Position numbers and translations under genes: made by a program. Shown one piece after another: positions 1-10,000 of a stretch of DNA of 28,146 nt; position 1 is the first letter of the stretch, and each line of letters begins with the position of its first letter. Origin of the DNA: Collodictyon triciliatum (taxonomy: Eukaryota > CRuMs); NCBI GenBank assembly GCA_043381765.1, contig JBHJMP010000983.1:1-28146 (forward strand), in the 5' to 3' direction. Below the pieces are notes generated by a model. The model made no database searches and was not told the DNA's origin. It saw only the letters and a list, made by a program, of their open reading frames with translations.

Positions 1-445
1 AAGCTTCGCACCGTCGAAAAATGCAACGATATTTCACTCCTCGAATGCAACCCCAACCACAGCCGTCCTGAACAACAAAGGAGAATGGCGCTCACGACGT
101 CCCATCTCATACAGAGCGCCATCTCCATTTTTCTTTCGTCTTGAGAACCAAAGACAGTCAAATACACCCGAATCCCCACATTTCTTGATGAACCGGCTTC
201 CTACAAGTTCTCTTTCATCGCACACACACAATAAACCAGACGACTATCTCCCATATGATGAGTAACCGACTCTTTCAAATGGCTTCATCTTGTCGCTAAT
301 TATCCTATTTTAATAGCTCCTGCCCTCTACCTTGGATATGTAGCGATGCAATAATCAAATCCATATGAAGAGATTTGTATCGATGATTCAATAAGCAATT
401 GTTTGTGACTAATGAAAAATAGCTTTATTATCTTGGCTATGAAGA
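1..445. other. 3' flank of the WD40 gene, no gene seen
   Basis: About 0.45 kb with no coding region I can support. A 65-codon open frame on the minus strand (231-34) has no recognisable domain, no membrane segment and no splice context, so it is left uncalled. The stretch from about 300 to 445 is AT-rich and would be the 3' untranslated and downstream region of the minus-strand WD40 gene that ends at 532. The window starts exactly with a HindIII site (AAGCTT), which may be chance or a clone or contig edge. Confidence 0.5.
424..429 (-). terminator. Candidate polyadenylation signal of the WD40 gene
   Basis: The plus-strand string TTTATT reads AATAAA on the minus strand, about 100 bases beyond the stop codon of the WD40 gene. 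Position and sequence fit the canonical eukaryotic signal. In AT-rich DNA this hexamer is common, so it is only a candidate. Confidence 0.35.
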
Positions 446-539
446 ATATAGGGATTCATTTCATTAGTGTACATAATGAGGGCATCAGATGGATATAGGG
501 ATTCATTTCATTAGTTTAAATAATGAGGGCATCAGATGG
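446..539. repeat. 47-bp tandem direct repeat, two copies, over the stop codon
   Basis: Copy 1 is 446-492 and copy 2 is 493-539. They differ at two bases (45 of 47 identical). Each copy ends with the bases that, on the minus strand, give the last codons and the TGA stop of the WD40 gene. The real stop lies in copy 2 (532-534), so copy 1 is an extra copy of the stop-codon region plus proximal 3' UTR. The next bases after 539 repeat the first few bases of the unit, as expected of slippage or a small tandem duplication. Confidence 0.9.
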
Positions 540-3500
540 ATAAAGGTTCCTGGTCTTTGATATCGGTCATTTCCTTCTCATTTGTAGGTCCTTTAACTTC
601 GCTGGTGATAGCAGAAAAACACCAATACAGGACTTCGAAAATGGAGCAGAGATGATCTATAATCGTATTTAAAGTAGAAATAATGAAATCCGGACCACCT
701 TTATATATAAAGAATATTGCAATAAAACCGTTGGAACAAACGACTAGGGCAACTAAAAAATCTTTGGTTGAGCTACTTAGGTCTGAATATCGGAAAAGAA
801 GGCTCATCATTAGGGTAAAATAGAGGACAGCAACCGACCGAATCTGAGATTTCTTCAAAACATTAGACATGAAAGGCCTAAAGTAAAGCGATGATGCAAT
901 AGTAATCAAAAGTAGCCACAAGCCAAAATAAATTTGAAGGGCAGGGGAAAAGAAAATGCTTATTAGGACAACAAGCAACTTTTGCATCATCATAACAATT
1001 TCCCAATAGTAACACCTCTCAGTATATCCATCCACCAAAAATCTGAGCAAGTAGTATGTATCAGAGGATGGATCTATTAAAGATGACCTCTTGTAAACCA
1101 TATATGCAGCAAGTATAAGTGGGCCGCCGATGCAATATGTCACAATGTAAACGAAAGATATACCTTTCCAGCGAATATATATTGGGTCATCGCACATTAT
1201 AGACATATCTGAGCTAAGGTAACTTTTCCCACCAAGTATTTTACAACCAAATATATTTGAAATAGATGATGCGATAGTAGGATGAACAAAAAACAGCATG
1301 ACCAGCATCGAATATATAAACTCTTGGTAGAGCTTGTATAAGGTAATTTCATCTCTTGTGATTTCCTTGGTTTGTAACCTCCACGCATTTTTTATTAAAA
1401 TTAATATCACAACAATTCCTACCAAAATAAATGGAATTATCATAGAATAAAGAACCTTATCATAAATTATCAGATCGAATCTACAGTCCACAGGGTATGT
1501 ATTCGCTGATAATGAAAACGAAAACAATGCTGGAAACTTCATCATGGTTATGATGGTGGAACTCCAATCTGCATCGAAGTTGGCCAAGTATGACAAAATT
1601 TGGAAATGTGTCGATAGGGTCTTAAGTATTAAGATGCTCCCCGTTCTTGGTTGCCTTGATTGCTCTATCATATAAGCAGCAAATACCAACGGAATAACTA
1701 TGCTTAAGAAAATCAAAAACTCACTGGCCCCTTGTTTTGGGCATTTAACGCAAAATGTACCAGTTTTCCCATATCCTTTTTCACAAACGCTGCATAGCGC
1801 TCCCTTATATCCACTGGCACACTCATTATTCCCCCCATTACAAGCATCTTCATTAAGACATTTATAAGCTACATACTCCCCGTTTGAGTGCTGCGCTTGC
1901 CAATATCCAGGAAAAACATATAGGTTATTACTACCGTCACATTCAAAGTTTTTTGGACAATTTTTGCATCCTTTACTATTGGCATCCAAGTATGTCAATG
2001 GAAGACATGTACAATTCTCCATTGAAACTGAACCAGCCGTGCTTGTAAATGAATTTACGGGGCATTCTTTGCACAAAGTTTGACCATAGTCAGGGTTGTA
2101 AAATCCTGGAGAACATTTAAAACATTCTTGCTGCTTTTCATACCATCCAGGTTTGCATTCACAGGTAGAATTTATCGCTTCAAAGCCAGTCTTACAGACA
2201 CAATCAATGGAATTCATGGAACCATTATTTTTCGTAGAAAATTTCTCACCACAAGATACGCAAAAATTTGTGCCTATTGTTGGTTTGTATGAACCAAGTT
2301 TACATGGAACACATTTATTGCCATCCTCAAACTGTCCAGGAGGGCACGAGCAAACACCACCATAATATACATAGGAATCTATGCATTCGCAGTCATCTAT
2401 TGATTTAGAGCCTTTTGAGGTAGTATTTGAGCGTGTGGGACATGAGTTGCATAAAGAACTTCTTTCTGAGCTGTAGCTTCCATTTGGACATAAAACACAT
2501 GATGATTTATCAAATGAGCCGGTTTTATTGTTGAATGTTCCTGCTGGACATGAATAACATGATGCTTGGCCATCTCTATCATTCCAAGTACCTTGTGGAC
2601 ATTCCATGCAAAAAAATTTACCATATGAGCCAGATTTCGAGTTGAATGTGCCCTTTGGGCAAGCGTAGCATGATTTGGGGTCTTTCGTAATGTCTTCTTT
2701 TTGATAGAATCCTGGTGAGCATGAAGTGCATGATGCGCTTCTTTCTGAGCTGTAGCTTCCATATGGACATGAAATGCATGCCGACTTATCAAATGAGCCG
2801 GTTTTGTTGTTGAAAGTACCAGACAAACATGCGACACAATCAAGTTTGGGAGTATCCTGATAGGTCCCTTGGGGGCATTCTAAACATGAAGAATTGCTAG
2901 TCGACCCAACCCTAGGATTATATGTACCTTCAGTACAATTTTTGCAAGAGATTTGTCCATTTTCATCATTATAAGTCCCTGTACTACAAAATGAGCAAAC
3001 AATTGAACCCGAAATAGAGGAGAAACTTCCTTTTTCACATAACACACAATCGGTTATATTTTTTGATGCGGGATTCATATTATATGTTCCGGCAGGGCAA
3101 TTATGACAAAAATTAGCCTTTGTTATGTTGGAGTACGCTCCTGGCTGACAAGGAGAACAGAAACTTTTTCCATGTTCTTTATTGTAAAAACCAACCGGGC
3201 AATCAAAACAAAAAGTTTGTCCCCTTATATTATTGTATGTTCCTGGTTCGCAGTCGCTGCAGAATGATTGGCCTGATTTGTTCGTGTACTTTCCTTCATC
3301 ACAAAAAAGGCAAGATTGTTGGGCTTCGGACGGGTTATAAGTTCCTGGTAGACATCGATTGCACTTAGTCTGTCCCAAGTTTGGGCTATATGTTCCAGGT
3401 TCGCACGAAAAACACATCGACTGGCCGCTTGTGTTACCATACATTCCTGGAAGACACAGCAAGCAAGAGCTAGAGCTTGTCGAACCATTTGAGGGATTGT

Positions 3501-4566
3501 ATGAACCAGGCGGGCACAAACTACAACGAGACATACCTCCAAGACTAAAACTTCCAGGTGGACACAATTGGCATGTTTTTGATTCATAATTGTAAAAGTA
3601 ACCAGCAGCACAAAGTCCCCAAAATTTTATTGTACCATCCCCACTTCCAGAGATTATATTAGAATCATCTGGAGTAACCAACACACTAAATACGTAGTAG
3701 GAATGGCCAACAAGCGTTCGAATCAAAGTTCCGTCGGAAGCATTCCATATCATGATTGTCCGGTCAGAGCTTCCAGATATAATTTTGGAGCTGTCATGGG
3801 TAATGGCGACACTGTAGATATTATTTGTATGTCCAATCAAAGTAAGAATGGATTCCCCGCTGCGGAGATTCCATATTTTAATTGAATAATCAGCACTGCC
3901 CGAGACAATTTTTGAGTCATCAAGGGAAATAGCTACAGTGTAAACATAATTCTTATGACCAGTAAATGTTTGAATCAAAGCTCCGCTTGAAAGATTCCAA
4001 ATTTTTATTGTTCTATCTAAACTCCCTGATATAATTTTGAGGGTGTCGTGAGTTACAGCGACACTACTCACATCACTACTATGACTAGTCAACGTACGAA
4101 TCAAAGTTCCGTTTGAAAGATTCCAAACCTTGACCGTTTTATCAGCACTACCAGAAACGATAATTGAGCTATCGGGCAAGGTGATTACACTATTTACCCA
4201 ATGTTTATGACCAGTGAGGGTATGAAGTAGACTCCCATTAGAAAGAGTCCAAACCTTGATTGTGTTATCTTGTCCTCCAGAAACGATAAATGAACCATTA
4301 GGCGTAAAAGCAACAGTTGAAACATAATCAGTGTGACCTCTCAGTGTCTGACTCAGATTGCCGTTTTTCATGTTCCAAACTTTAATCACTTGATAGCTTC
4401 CAGAAACTACTTTGGAGCCATCGGGACTAACTGATACACTGAAAATAATATCTGAATGTCCATTCAGTGTGCGGATTAGGTATTCTTGGCCTTCAACCTC
4501 ATAGTGTTTGCTAATTAAGTCTAAAGATAAACCTAAATAGGAAATACAATGTAAATAATTTGCCAA
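532..4566 (-). CDS. WD40 / Cys-rich repeat / multi-pass membrane protein (5' end incomplete)
   Basis: One open exon of 1344 codons. Residues about 31-316 hold seven WD40 repeats (GH dipeptides and closing IKVW, IKIW, IKFW), enough for one beta-propeller. Residues about 320-935 hold about 25 Cys-rich repeats of the form C-P-x-G-(T/S)-(Y/F), like the ephrin-receptor-like/GCC2_GCC3 class, ending in a C-x-GG, C-x-GY-x-G-x-LC-x2-C module. About eight hydrophobic helices follow (about 945-1290), then a short polar tail. It is likely a plasma-membrane or endomembrane surface protein; ligand and role are unknown. The upstream end of the frame is a TTG, not ATG, and the next in-frame Met (codon 66) is inside WD repeat 1, so the start must lie in an upstream exon. 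The best acceptor reads CCTATTTAG, putting the exon start at 4532. No signal peptide is visible in this exon. The absence of introns is unlike its neighbours. Confidence 0.88.
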   Translation of the reverse strand: MANYLHCISYLGLSLDLISKHYEVEGQEYLIRTLNGHSDIIFSVSVSPDGSKVVSGSYQVIKVWNMKNGNLSQTLRGHTDYVSTVAFTPNGSFIVSGGQDNTIKVWTLSNGSLLHTLTGHKHWVNSVITLPDSSIIVSGSADKTVKVWNLSNGTLIRTLTSHSSDVSSVAVTHDTLKIISGSLDRTIKIWNLSSGALIQTFTGHKNYVYTVAISLDDSKIVSGSADYSIKIWNLRSGESILTLIGHTNNIYSVAITHDSSKIISGSSDRTIMIWNASDGTLIRTLVGHSYYVFSVLVTPDDSNIISGSGDGTIKFWGLCAAGYFYNYESKTCQLCPPGSFSLGGMSRCSLCPPGSYNPSNGSTSSSSCLLCLPGMYGNTSGQSMCFSCEPGTYSPNLGQTKCNRCLPGTYNPSEAQQSCLFCDEGKYTNKSGQSFCSDCEPGTYNNIRGQTFCFDCPVGFYNKEHGKSFCSPCQPGAYSNITKANFCHNCPAGTYNMNPASKNITDCVLCEKGSFSSISGSIVCSFCSTGTYNDENGQISCKNCTEGTYNPRVGSTSNSSCLECPQGTYQDTPKLDCVACLSGTFNNKTGSFDKSACISCPYGSYSSERSASCTSCSPGFYQKEDITKDPKSCYACPKGTFNSKSGSYGKFFCMECPQGTWNDRDGQASCYSCPAGTFNNKTGSFDKSSCVLCPNGSYSSERSSLCNSCPTRSNTTSKGSKSIDDCECIDSYVYYGGVCSCPPGQFEDGNKCVPCKLGSYKPTIGTNFCVSCGEKFSTKNNGSMNSIDCVCKTGFEAINSTCECKPGWYEKQQECFKCSPGFYNPDYGQTLCKECPVNSFTSTAGSVSMENCTCLPLTYLDANSKGCKNCPKNFECDGSNNLYVFPGYWQAQHSNGEYVAYKCLNEDACNGGNNECASGYKGALCSVCEKGYGKTGTFCVKCPKQGASEFLIFLSIVIPLVFAAYMIEQSRQPRTGSILILKTLSTHFQILSYLANFDADWSSTIITMMKFPALFSFSLSANTYPVDCRFDLIIYDKVLYSMIIPFILVGIVVILILIKNAWRLQTKEITRDEITLYKLYQEFIYSMLVMLFFVHPTIASSISNIFGCKILGGKSYLSSDMSIMCDDPIYIRWKGISFVYIVTYCIGGPLILAAYMVYKRSSLIDPSSDTYYLLRFLVDGYTERCYYWEIVMMMQKLLVVLISIFFSPALQIYFGLWLLLITIASSLYFRPFMSNVLKKSQIRSVAVLYFTLMMSLLFRYSDLSSSTKDFLVALVVCSNGFIAIFFIYKGGPDFIISTLNTIIDHLCSIFEVLYWCFSAITSEVKGPTNEKEMTDIKDQEPLSI
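2459..2830 (-). repeat. In-frame internal duplication in the Cys-rich region, 279-bp period
   Basis: The stretch near 2459-2540 recurs near 2738-2820 with few differences. The offset is 279 bases, exactly 93 codons. In protein, the string TFNNKTGSFDKS followed by the C-P-x-GSYSSERS block appears twice. This is a recent segmental duplication of repeat units inside the gene, the usual way such Cys-rich arrays grow. Confidence 0.8.
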
Positions 4567-4760
4567 TAAGTTATTTTTATGAAATTTTGGGACTTGTCAT
4601 GATATCCAAGAGGTTAATCTTACAGCATATGACGACAGCTGCGAAAAAATACCTCAAGGTAGTAAGCATGCTACAATGATTAATTTTTGATTATTTCCTA
4701 TAAATCGAAATACCATTTTTTTTTATGAAACTCAAGTTTTTGTTTTTGATTACATTGTGG
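4520..4760 (-). other. Likely upstream exon(s) and last 5' intron of the WD40 gene
   Basis: On the minus strand a very good 5' splice site (GCT then GTAAGA) lies with its GT at 4623-4622. Spliced to the acceptor CCTATTTAG at 4533, it would remove a 91-base intron, a normal size for this window. The bases upstream, around 4712-4650, include an ATG followed by a short basic then hydrophobic run (MVFRFIGNNQ, then LIIVACLL) that resembles a signal peptide, but I could not join it in phase without a stop. The 5' end of the gene therefore stays unresolved. Confidence 0.35.
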
Positions 4761-6485
4761 TATAACATCAAATATGTAATAAGAGTGTCTTTTTTTTACA
4801 TTCAAATAAAGAACTATCACGCATAGACTAGTGGTGTTTGTATTAATAATTTTGAGATACCACCCAATTCATTATTTGAAATTTACTTAAAGTTCGGTAG
4901 ATAACAATTTTCAGATAAAGTAGTTATATGAAAACGATACTAAAATATATCATCTAATTTTCTGGATTTTATTGAACATAAATGAAAGCCCTGATTACGT
5001 TTGAGTGTTATGGATAATGGATAATGGAGAGTGGATAATGGCTCATATTGTTGAAATGGGCGTCTTTTTCTCTGCGATATCAAATGGAGGATGTAAACAC
5101 ATCCCAAATTGAAGGATATATTTGTTAAAGATAATAATTGTAGAAGATAAGAGTTTTTGTTTTTATGAACCATTTCGCATCAAATATGGGCATTTGTTAA
5201 TATCTATCTGACTGGATATTGATGAATTTGAAAATCGAATGAATTCAAGTATATTGATGAATAACTACCAAGTCAATTTTTGTCCATATCAAATATATAA
5301 TTTTTTTTTATTAAAATATGCCTTATTTTTTGAAAATACGATTTAGAATTTAAACAAATCATGTAGATAATACGATAAAATTGATTATCGTATTGAAGAG
5401 AAGGCTCTATTGGAACATTGGAATATATATATATATATACAGAGAAGGGAGAAAATCTAATAAGGGGTAGGAAAACCTGACATGTAGCCATTTTCATCTG
5501 ATCAAAATATTATAAAAAATTTGACATACAAAATCTGGAAGGTCATATCTACTGGTAGCTCTTTTAGAACATTTTATATTGATTAGCAAACCAATGTCTT
5601 CAATCTTTCCATTACTTGCACAGTCCCTAGTGGTTCAAAATAAAAATAAAATGATATAATTAATTCGTTGAAAATTACGATGCATACATGTTTTTATCGT
5701 TGTTGGATTGTACACAATTCTGATAGCCTATTACTTATCAACTGCACATCTACCCAGTAGGTTCCATGCGAACGAAGGCATCAAAGAAAGGCTCGGCAAT
5801 CCCATTGTACAAGGGTTGAAAGGAAGTATAAAACCATAATAGAAAGCATTTTAAAATTAGTCGTTCTACAAATTTTGGTTTCAATCTTAATATATCTAAA
5901 GCAAAAATATAGTCGTGGTTTGAGAACAAAGTCCAATCAGAGACAACATAAATCTAAATATGAGTCAAATAAAATAGAAAATGTGAATCGATGATTTAAT
6001 ACTTTTATGTATGAAAATGAAGTGACGAATTCATGCCACAATTCTTCAGGACGCGTAATAAGAGATACATCAAACGAGGTATCCAATTAAAAACAGAAAC
6101 GAAATAATACCATATTGAGTTGTCCTAAAACAAAAAACTCAACATCGGGTTTCGGCCTTGATATTAGAATGGTTCAATATGCATGGTATGGTAATAAAGT
6201 AAAATGCATACAGTTTACGGTGCTTACTAACTTCATGTGGTGAACTATGATATGATATTCTAGCGTTAAGTTTTCCGACAAGGAACGAAAAAAAATTAAT
6301 AGCAATTTTAACATCTGAGATATTAATATGATAGAATCCATAAAGCGAGTTTGTTGATACGAGAATATGTCGTTTTTACGTCACGTGTAGGTCTTTTTTT
6401 TTGGTTTCTTTGCAACAGTTTATTGAGAGAAAACAAAGCCGAGGAAACCACCTTCGTTGTAGGTCTATAATGTTTGGAAAACAGG

Positions 6486-6513
6486 GAAGAAGGAAGAAGG
6501 AAGAAGGAAGAAA
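6486..6513. repeat. Short purine tandem repeat (GGAAGAA)n
   Basis: Three to four copies of a seven-base GAAGGAA-type unit followed by an A-rich stretch, in the 3' flank of CAMTA. Simple-sequence DNA; no function inferred. Confidence 0.7.
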
Positions 6514-6614
6514 AATGAAAAAATGAAAAAAAAAAGGCGTGATTTCAGGAACGCACAGGGATCAAATGCGTGGTCGAGGCTGTGTTCTGTTCTTCATGAG
6601 AAACAGAGGGTGTA

Positions 6615-6620
6615 TTTATT
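6615..6620 (-). terminator. Candidate polyadenylation signal of CAMTA
   Basis: TTTATT on the plus strand is AATAAA on the minus strand, about 140 bases past the CAMTA stop codon (TGA, 6761-6759). Plausible spacing; only a candidate because the flank is AT-rich. Confidence 0.4.
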
Positions 6621-6758
6621 AGACTCGATAATCATACATCATACATAGCGAGGATAAGCCAGCCGGTTCAAATTCCGCAAGGAAGAGATGAAAAAAGTGA
6701 ATAAAAGCAGGCAATGAGAGGGAAAAAAAGATATAAGAGTCCCCAAAAATACGCTGAC

Positions 6759-7012
6759 TCAGTTATCGAATTGGTTGTGGTGGTGTTGGTGATTGTGATG
6801 GTACTGGAGAGGGGTTTGATATTGATTTGACGGAGGAAACCCCATTTCTTGAGACGTATCTCTTGGGTGGCGAGGAAAAGGAGACAATCGCGGGATTCTT
6901 CCGGTCGCATCACCTTGGTAACTGCGGCTGTCATAAGCAAATGTCCTCCTTCGTTTGATGCGGCGCCGGTACCATCGCTGGATTAGTTGCGCAGCTTCAT
7001 TTCGCCTCTTAC
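6759..7012 (-). other. IQ calmodulin-binding motif and C-terminus of CAMTA (exon 13)
   Basis: The exon begins SKRRNEAAQLIQRWYRRRIK: an IQ motif of the I-Q-x3-R class, embedded in a strongly basic stretch. Only one IQ is seen in my model, where many CAMTAs have two or more. The tail ends in a His/Gln/Asn-rich run and a TGA stop at 6761-6759. In the family this part binds calmodulin. The acceptor used (AACATAG) is followed at once by GTAAGA, itself a perfect donor, so this junction could be alternatively spliced. Confidence 0.82.
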
Positions 7013-10000
7013 CTATGTTTATATCGCACTTCCTTAATATCTGAGCGGCAGGGTTTTATTTAGGATTGCAAGCAACATCCGCCGAGCACCCATCGCGGTG
7101 AGAAGAATAAATAAAAATATAAAATTATACCTGTATATGTTAGTTTGCGGCAATAGAAATATGAGAGGCACCAAAATCCTTACTGTTAAATCCATACGAT
7201 TGGTGTTGGTCCCTTTGGGTGGGTTGTAGGAGTGGAGGAACCAATTCACTTGATGAGTGAGGGTGCCGTTGATTGGGGCGAGTTGCTCTAGACAAAAGCT
7301 GATAGATATCATGGTTTCCGCGAGACTGAGCTAACTTTGCTGGTGTCGACCCTGAGCTATCCCTAGATTTTCGAGCAAATCGTTACTGAATCACATTCAC
7401 CAGGGGAAACGACTATATTTTTATGCGTTCTTTTTCTCCTTTGACTCTAAAAAGGAAGCATAAAAGGAAAGAAAATATGTCAATCAGGAAACCAATTGGA
7501 GGTGAGTCATCTGATTTCATACTTGATTACAGGATTCGCCCCTGAATTAAGCAATAGCAAGACGAGATTTTCAGAACCGACAACTACAGCCCAATGGAGC
7601 GACGTCATTCCTTGTGAGTCCTTTGCATCGACGTCTATGGATTGTGCGACAAAAACTCGGGCGGCGCTGGGTAAACGGAACATGCATGCATAGTGCAGCA
7701 GTGTGAATCCCATTTCATCTTGCCAATTGACCATATTCTTTTTATCCCTTGTTGTATTGAACTCACTAAAAAAAGAGCATAAAACAATCAAACATGTATT
7801 CATATTTTATGCTCTTGATTTATTTATTTGATGAAAATGACGATTTTATCGGTGGTTGTGTCATGTTTTTTTTTTTTGATATGGAAATGAGATCTACCTC
7901 ACAAATTTCAAAACTAATTGCTGGTTGGTGAGGTGCTGTACGTCATTTCCTTTGTCGAGCATACGATGCGGTGAGTTCTGTTGAGCCAACTTCATCCGCA
8001 GTACCAGGTTCATTTTAACCAACTTGTCTATTGCCCCGATGTATGAAAGAAAAAAGGGGTTAATTTTATCAAGAAATGATTTGATTTTTGTCAAAATTCC
8101 CAAAATTTAATTATACCATTAGCATAAAGAGCCCTTTTTTGTTCTGGATTTCTCTGGCTGCTGGTGACATATGTCTGTGTACTACTTGGTTTCCCAGAGA
8201 CCTTGCTTCTGATACAAAATGCTGCAGAGTTTGTCGTAATTGTGTTCTGTCTTTGCTTTTCATGGAGAAAGGTCCCTTTGGAAAGTATGTACGAAGGAGT
8301 GAAAACAACACTTATATCCACGTTTTCGGCCTCAGAAAACGAAGGAGAAACGCACCGAATTGCCGTAGATGTCACTGCTTGCGCAGGGACGCTTATATCA
8401 CCAAAATATACCGATATAGAGCAGTTCGCAGGAATGGATGTCACAATAACCAGCAACTTGCTTTCTGTGTCGGTGTAAACCCAAGATGGAGCAAAGTCGA
8501 CTATAGTTGGTGTTGTGAACCCACTATCTGTAGGATATTTTTTAATTTAAAAGGAATAAATGTCCAAGAAAGAGCCAAGATGAATACATTTCAATACGTG
8601 AGAGGAAACTTGATCATTTATCTTACTATATATACATGTATAATGCCAAAGACACTGTAAAGATATACATACAAACGAACCTGTGCTTTCTCTGGGCAAG
8701 AATTGAGCATCGTGGCCTGATCCTCCTGAAATTCGAGGACTCAAGGTATTAACTAATTGAAAATGTTTTGACACTGCCTGCTCCTGAGAAAACATCACAT
8801 CTTGTTGCAGAGGATGATTTCTTACTGGCATGGGTTCTATATTAATCAGACATAATCACTTTGACTTTTTACTCAATCAAAACAATTCTTTTTTAAGCGT
8901 AAAAAAACAGAATATTATGTTTCATTGATACCTATGCGTTTTATTTCTCGCCCGTAGCCCCCATCATCCTGATATTGTTCGTGTCGGATGACTTGGGGAT
9001 AGTTTATTGAATCTACGGTGAGGTCTCCATATCTGCCTCCGAAAGGTGACACAGCAGGTTTGGGTACTATCTCAATATTTTGATTCAAAGTCTGTGGTTT
9101 TTTGGACATGCCCCTGTTATAGCCTTTTGTTTTTAAAATATTTTTAATTTCAAAAGCATAGTGCCACTTATTGTTGAATAAGGAGGGAGTTCGCCGTTGG
9201 TATTTTGATAAGTTGTGATGATAGAAAAATTACCGTCACAAGGCTCCAGATTGGAGTGTTCTTTTGCTTGATTTAGGTGCAAATAAAATCTCTCGCTATT
9301 TTCCAAAGGTAATCCGTGTTTAACTTCTTTTGGATGCTTTAGTATTTGGCAATCTCTGCAGGTCAAATTTTATTTTAGTATAAATGAGTATTCTATTGAA
9401 CTTTCCAATGCGTAGTTTCATTCAAAATATGAATTTGATTCGCTCGTTATCACCCACCCAGTTCTTTTATGGGTTAAATGGGAACTTTTTGATGTAAGCG
9501 AATGACTCTCCGTCGCGCTGAGTACATATTCATTGTCGGGTTCTGAAGAAGCCTCAGATTGAATGGGAATGACACTGTTTTCTGGGCGGTCTGTGTGAAT
9601 CTGAATCGAATACCCTGTGAAGTAGTGCACTAGGACAACCTGTGGTTCTTGGAAATCGATGAGCCAGTACATTCTGCGCTGAAGATTCGAAGTGTCCTCT
9701 CCATAATTGTAAGCACAATTTATCTTATACTCTCCGCCAATCTGATTTTCAATATTAAAAATCGGTTGAATTTTAGGTTTTCAGGGTTTTTTTTTTGATG
9801 GGTGAAGTGTGATTGTTTTTATTAGCCGAATTATCATATGTAAGATTTTCTGTGTGATTTTTACTTTGAGACGCTCATGGTTTTCCCGAATGGCTTTTCC
9901 ATCCTTCTTTTTCTTCCAAATGTAACCGTCCCGCCTAAAATATTTCACCTGATTTTTGTCAAATAGGTATACCGTGCCACCTACCATAAGTGACAAGGGG

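Larger units (their letters stand above)
4761..6758. other. AT-rich intergenic region, nothing convincing
   Basis: About 2 kb between the WD40 gene and the 3' end of CAMTA. Short open frames (5173-4940 and 5497-5273, minus strand) show no domain or splice context. There is a short TA run near 5425-5440 and a run of T or A here and there. It presumably holds the promoter of the WD40 gene and the 3' flank of CAMTA. Confidence 0.6.

Noticed and set aside
1-6. HindIII site at the first base as a sign of a vector junction
   Set aside because: One six-base site is not evidence; no vector sequence follows.
2397-3611. Several open frames with His/Cys-rich proteins overlapping the Cys-rich array
   Set aside because: Shadow frames of the repetitive Cys-rich coding sequence of the WD40 gene.
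4940-5497. Two minus-strand frames of 74 and 77 codons upstream of the WD40 gene, considered as its first exon
   Set aside because: No signal-peptide pattern and no donor that joins in phase to the WD40 exon.
6660-6685. tRNA B-box-like string (GGTTCAAATTCC)
   Set aside because: No A box, no anticodon arm and no acceptor stem around it; it lies in the 3' flank of CAMTA.
7131-7183. 53-base intron ending CTAACATATACAG in CAMTA
   Set aside because: Tempting branch-point and acceptor, but the next exon would read a hydrophobic stretch and stop before reaching the IQ motif.
8088-8660. 190-codon plus-strand frame opposite the CAMTA TIG exon
   Set aside because: The minus strand here encodes a clear TIG domain with good splice sites; the plus frame has no domain.
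9124-9167. 44-base intron between CAMTA exons 6 and 7
   Set aside because: Shorter than any well-supported intron here; the donor at 9233 gives 110 bases with the same phase.
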